A stretch of DNA of 64,000 bases from Chitinispirillaceae bacterium. Its GTDB lineage: Bacteria > Fibrobacterota > Chitinivibrionia > Chitinivibrionales > Chitinispirillaceae. Location: assembly GCA_016929595.1 (NCBI GenBank), contig JAFGIN010000122.1, forward strand, positions 55,907 through 119,906. The letters run 5' to 3'. The notes beneath the pieces were generated by a model that saw only the letters and a list, made by a program, of their open reading frames with translations, was not told the origin of the DNA and made no database searches. Of the stretch, positions 63,830 to 64,000 are shown piece after piece (the stretch's first letter is position 1; each line of letters begins with the position of its first letter). The position numbers were made by a program, and so were the translations under genes.

Positions 63830-64000
63830 TGTGCGCCTCCCTGTTACTGTCACTTTATACGAAGACCTGTTATTTTTATCGGCATAAATTTTAGAAACTT
63901 TAGAGGAAATTTTTAAAAATTCTTAACAGTCCTATAATTATTGGCTCTTTTTTCGATTATAGTCATCGGTCGGTTAAAATATCATACATTAGTGCTAATG

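Overview
The window is about 64 kb of a chromosome from a diderm bacterium, most likely an anaerobic or microaerophilic Fibrobacterota/Chitinispirillum-like lineage. This placement is inference. It rests on a TIGR02147-type regulator (58139-58981) paired with a lipoprotein carrying an ETTNG motif, several secreted proteins with type IX-secretion-like C-terminal sorting domains, a TonB/ExbB/double-ExbD operon, and many lipoproteins and outer-membrane barrels. No 16S rRNA is present. Nothing in the window is clearly phage or plasmid, and no CRISPR array was seen.

Layout. 0.1-3.2 kb: an SPFH/prohibitin protein, then a CRP-like regulator translationally coupled to a secreted beta-helix protein. 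3.2-3.7 kb: a four-helix-bundle (23S rRNA IVP-like) gene enclosed by perfect 20-bp inverted repeats. 3.7-10.1 kb (minus): an ExbB-ExbD-ExbD-TonB-receptor-lipoprotein operon. In it one ExbD has Asn where the proton-carrying Asp is expected, and the receptor carries a TonB C-terminal domain at its own N-terminus. 10.4-15 kb: a LysM lytic transglycosylase, a sialate-O-acetylesterase-like enzyme and a GNAT-YoaP protein. 15.3-19.3 kb: a large DUF349 protein and a GNAT acetyltransferase.

19.6-41.1 kb is the most unusual region. Two paralogous HzsA-like secreted di-haem proteins of about 900 residues bracket it. Between them lie System II cytochrome c maturation genes (CcsA-like, ResB-like), an outer-membrane protein, a beta-propeller/di-haem peroxidase-like protein, a sorting-domain protein, a tandem Rid-domain protein, a secreted DUF2271 protein, and an operon of two exported 2x[4Fe-4S] ferredoxin-like proteins with an outer-membrane barrel. 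Lipoproteins and another barrel follow. Together these look like an extracytoplasmic electron-transfer or redox-enzyme module whose substrate cannot be told from sequence alone.

41.5-45.7 kb: a DTW-domain tRNA modification enzyme, tRNA-Leu(UAG), then tig-clpP-clpX. This ClpP has Asn in place of the catalytic Asp. 45.9-57.4 kb: secreted and lipoprotein genes, a phosphoesterase-FHA pair, a methyltransferase, a coiled-coil/TPR protein, miaA, a CpoB/YbgF-like lipoprotein and a degenerate HD-GYP protein. 57.5-60.9 kb (minus): a four-gene operon of serpin, secreted protein, TIGR02147 regulator and lipoprotein, with an intrinsic terminator lying inside the signal-peptide codons of the second gene. 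61.7-63.8 kb: a C39-like cysteine peptidase, an RluA-type pseudouridine synthase and a small disordered protein.

Gaps between genes are often AT-rich. Several hold short repeat families: purine heptamer arrays, a 'CCCCCTGCGGGGG' hairpin repeat, a 'CTCCCTTTCTCCA' repeat and a CGATTC hexamer array.
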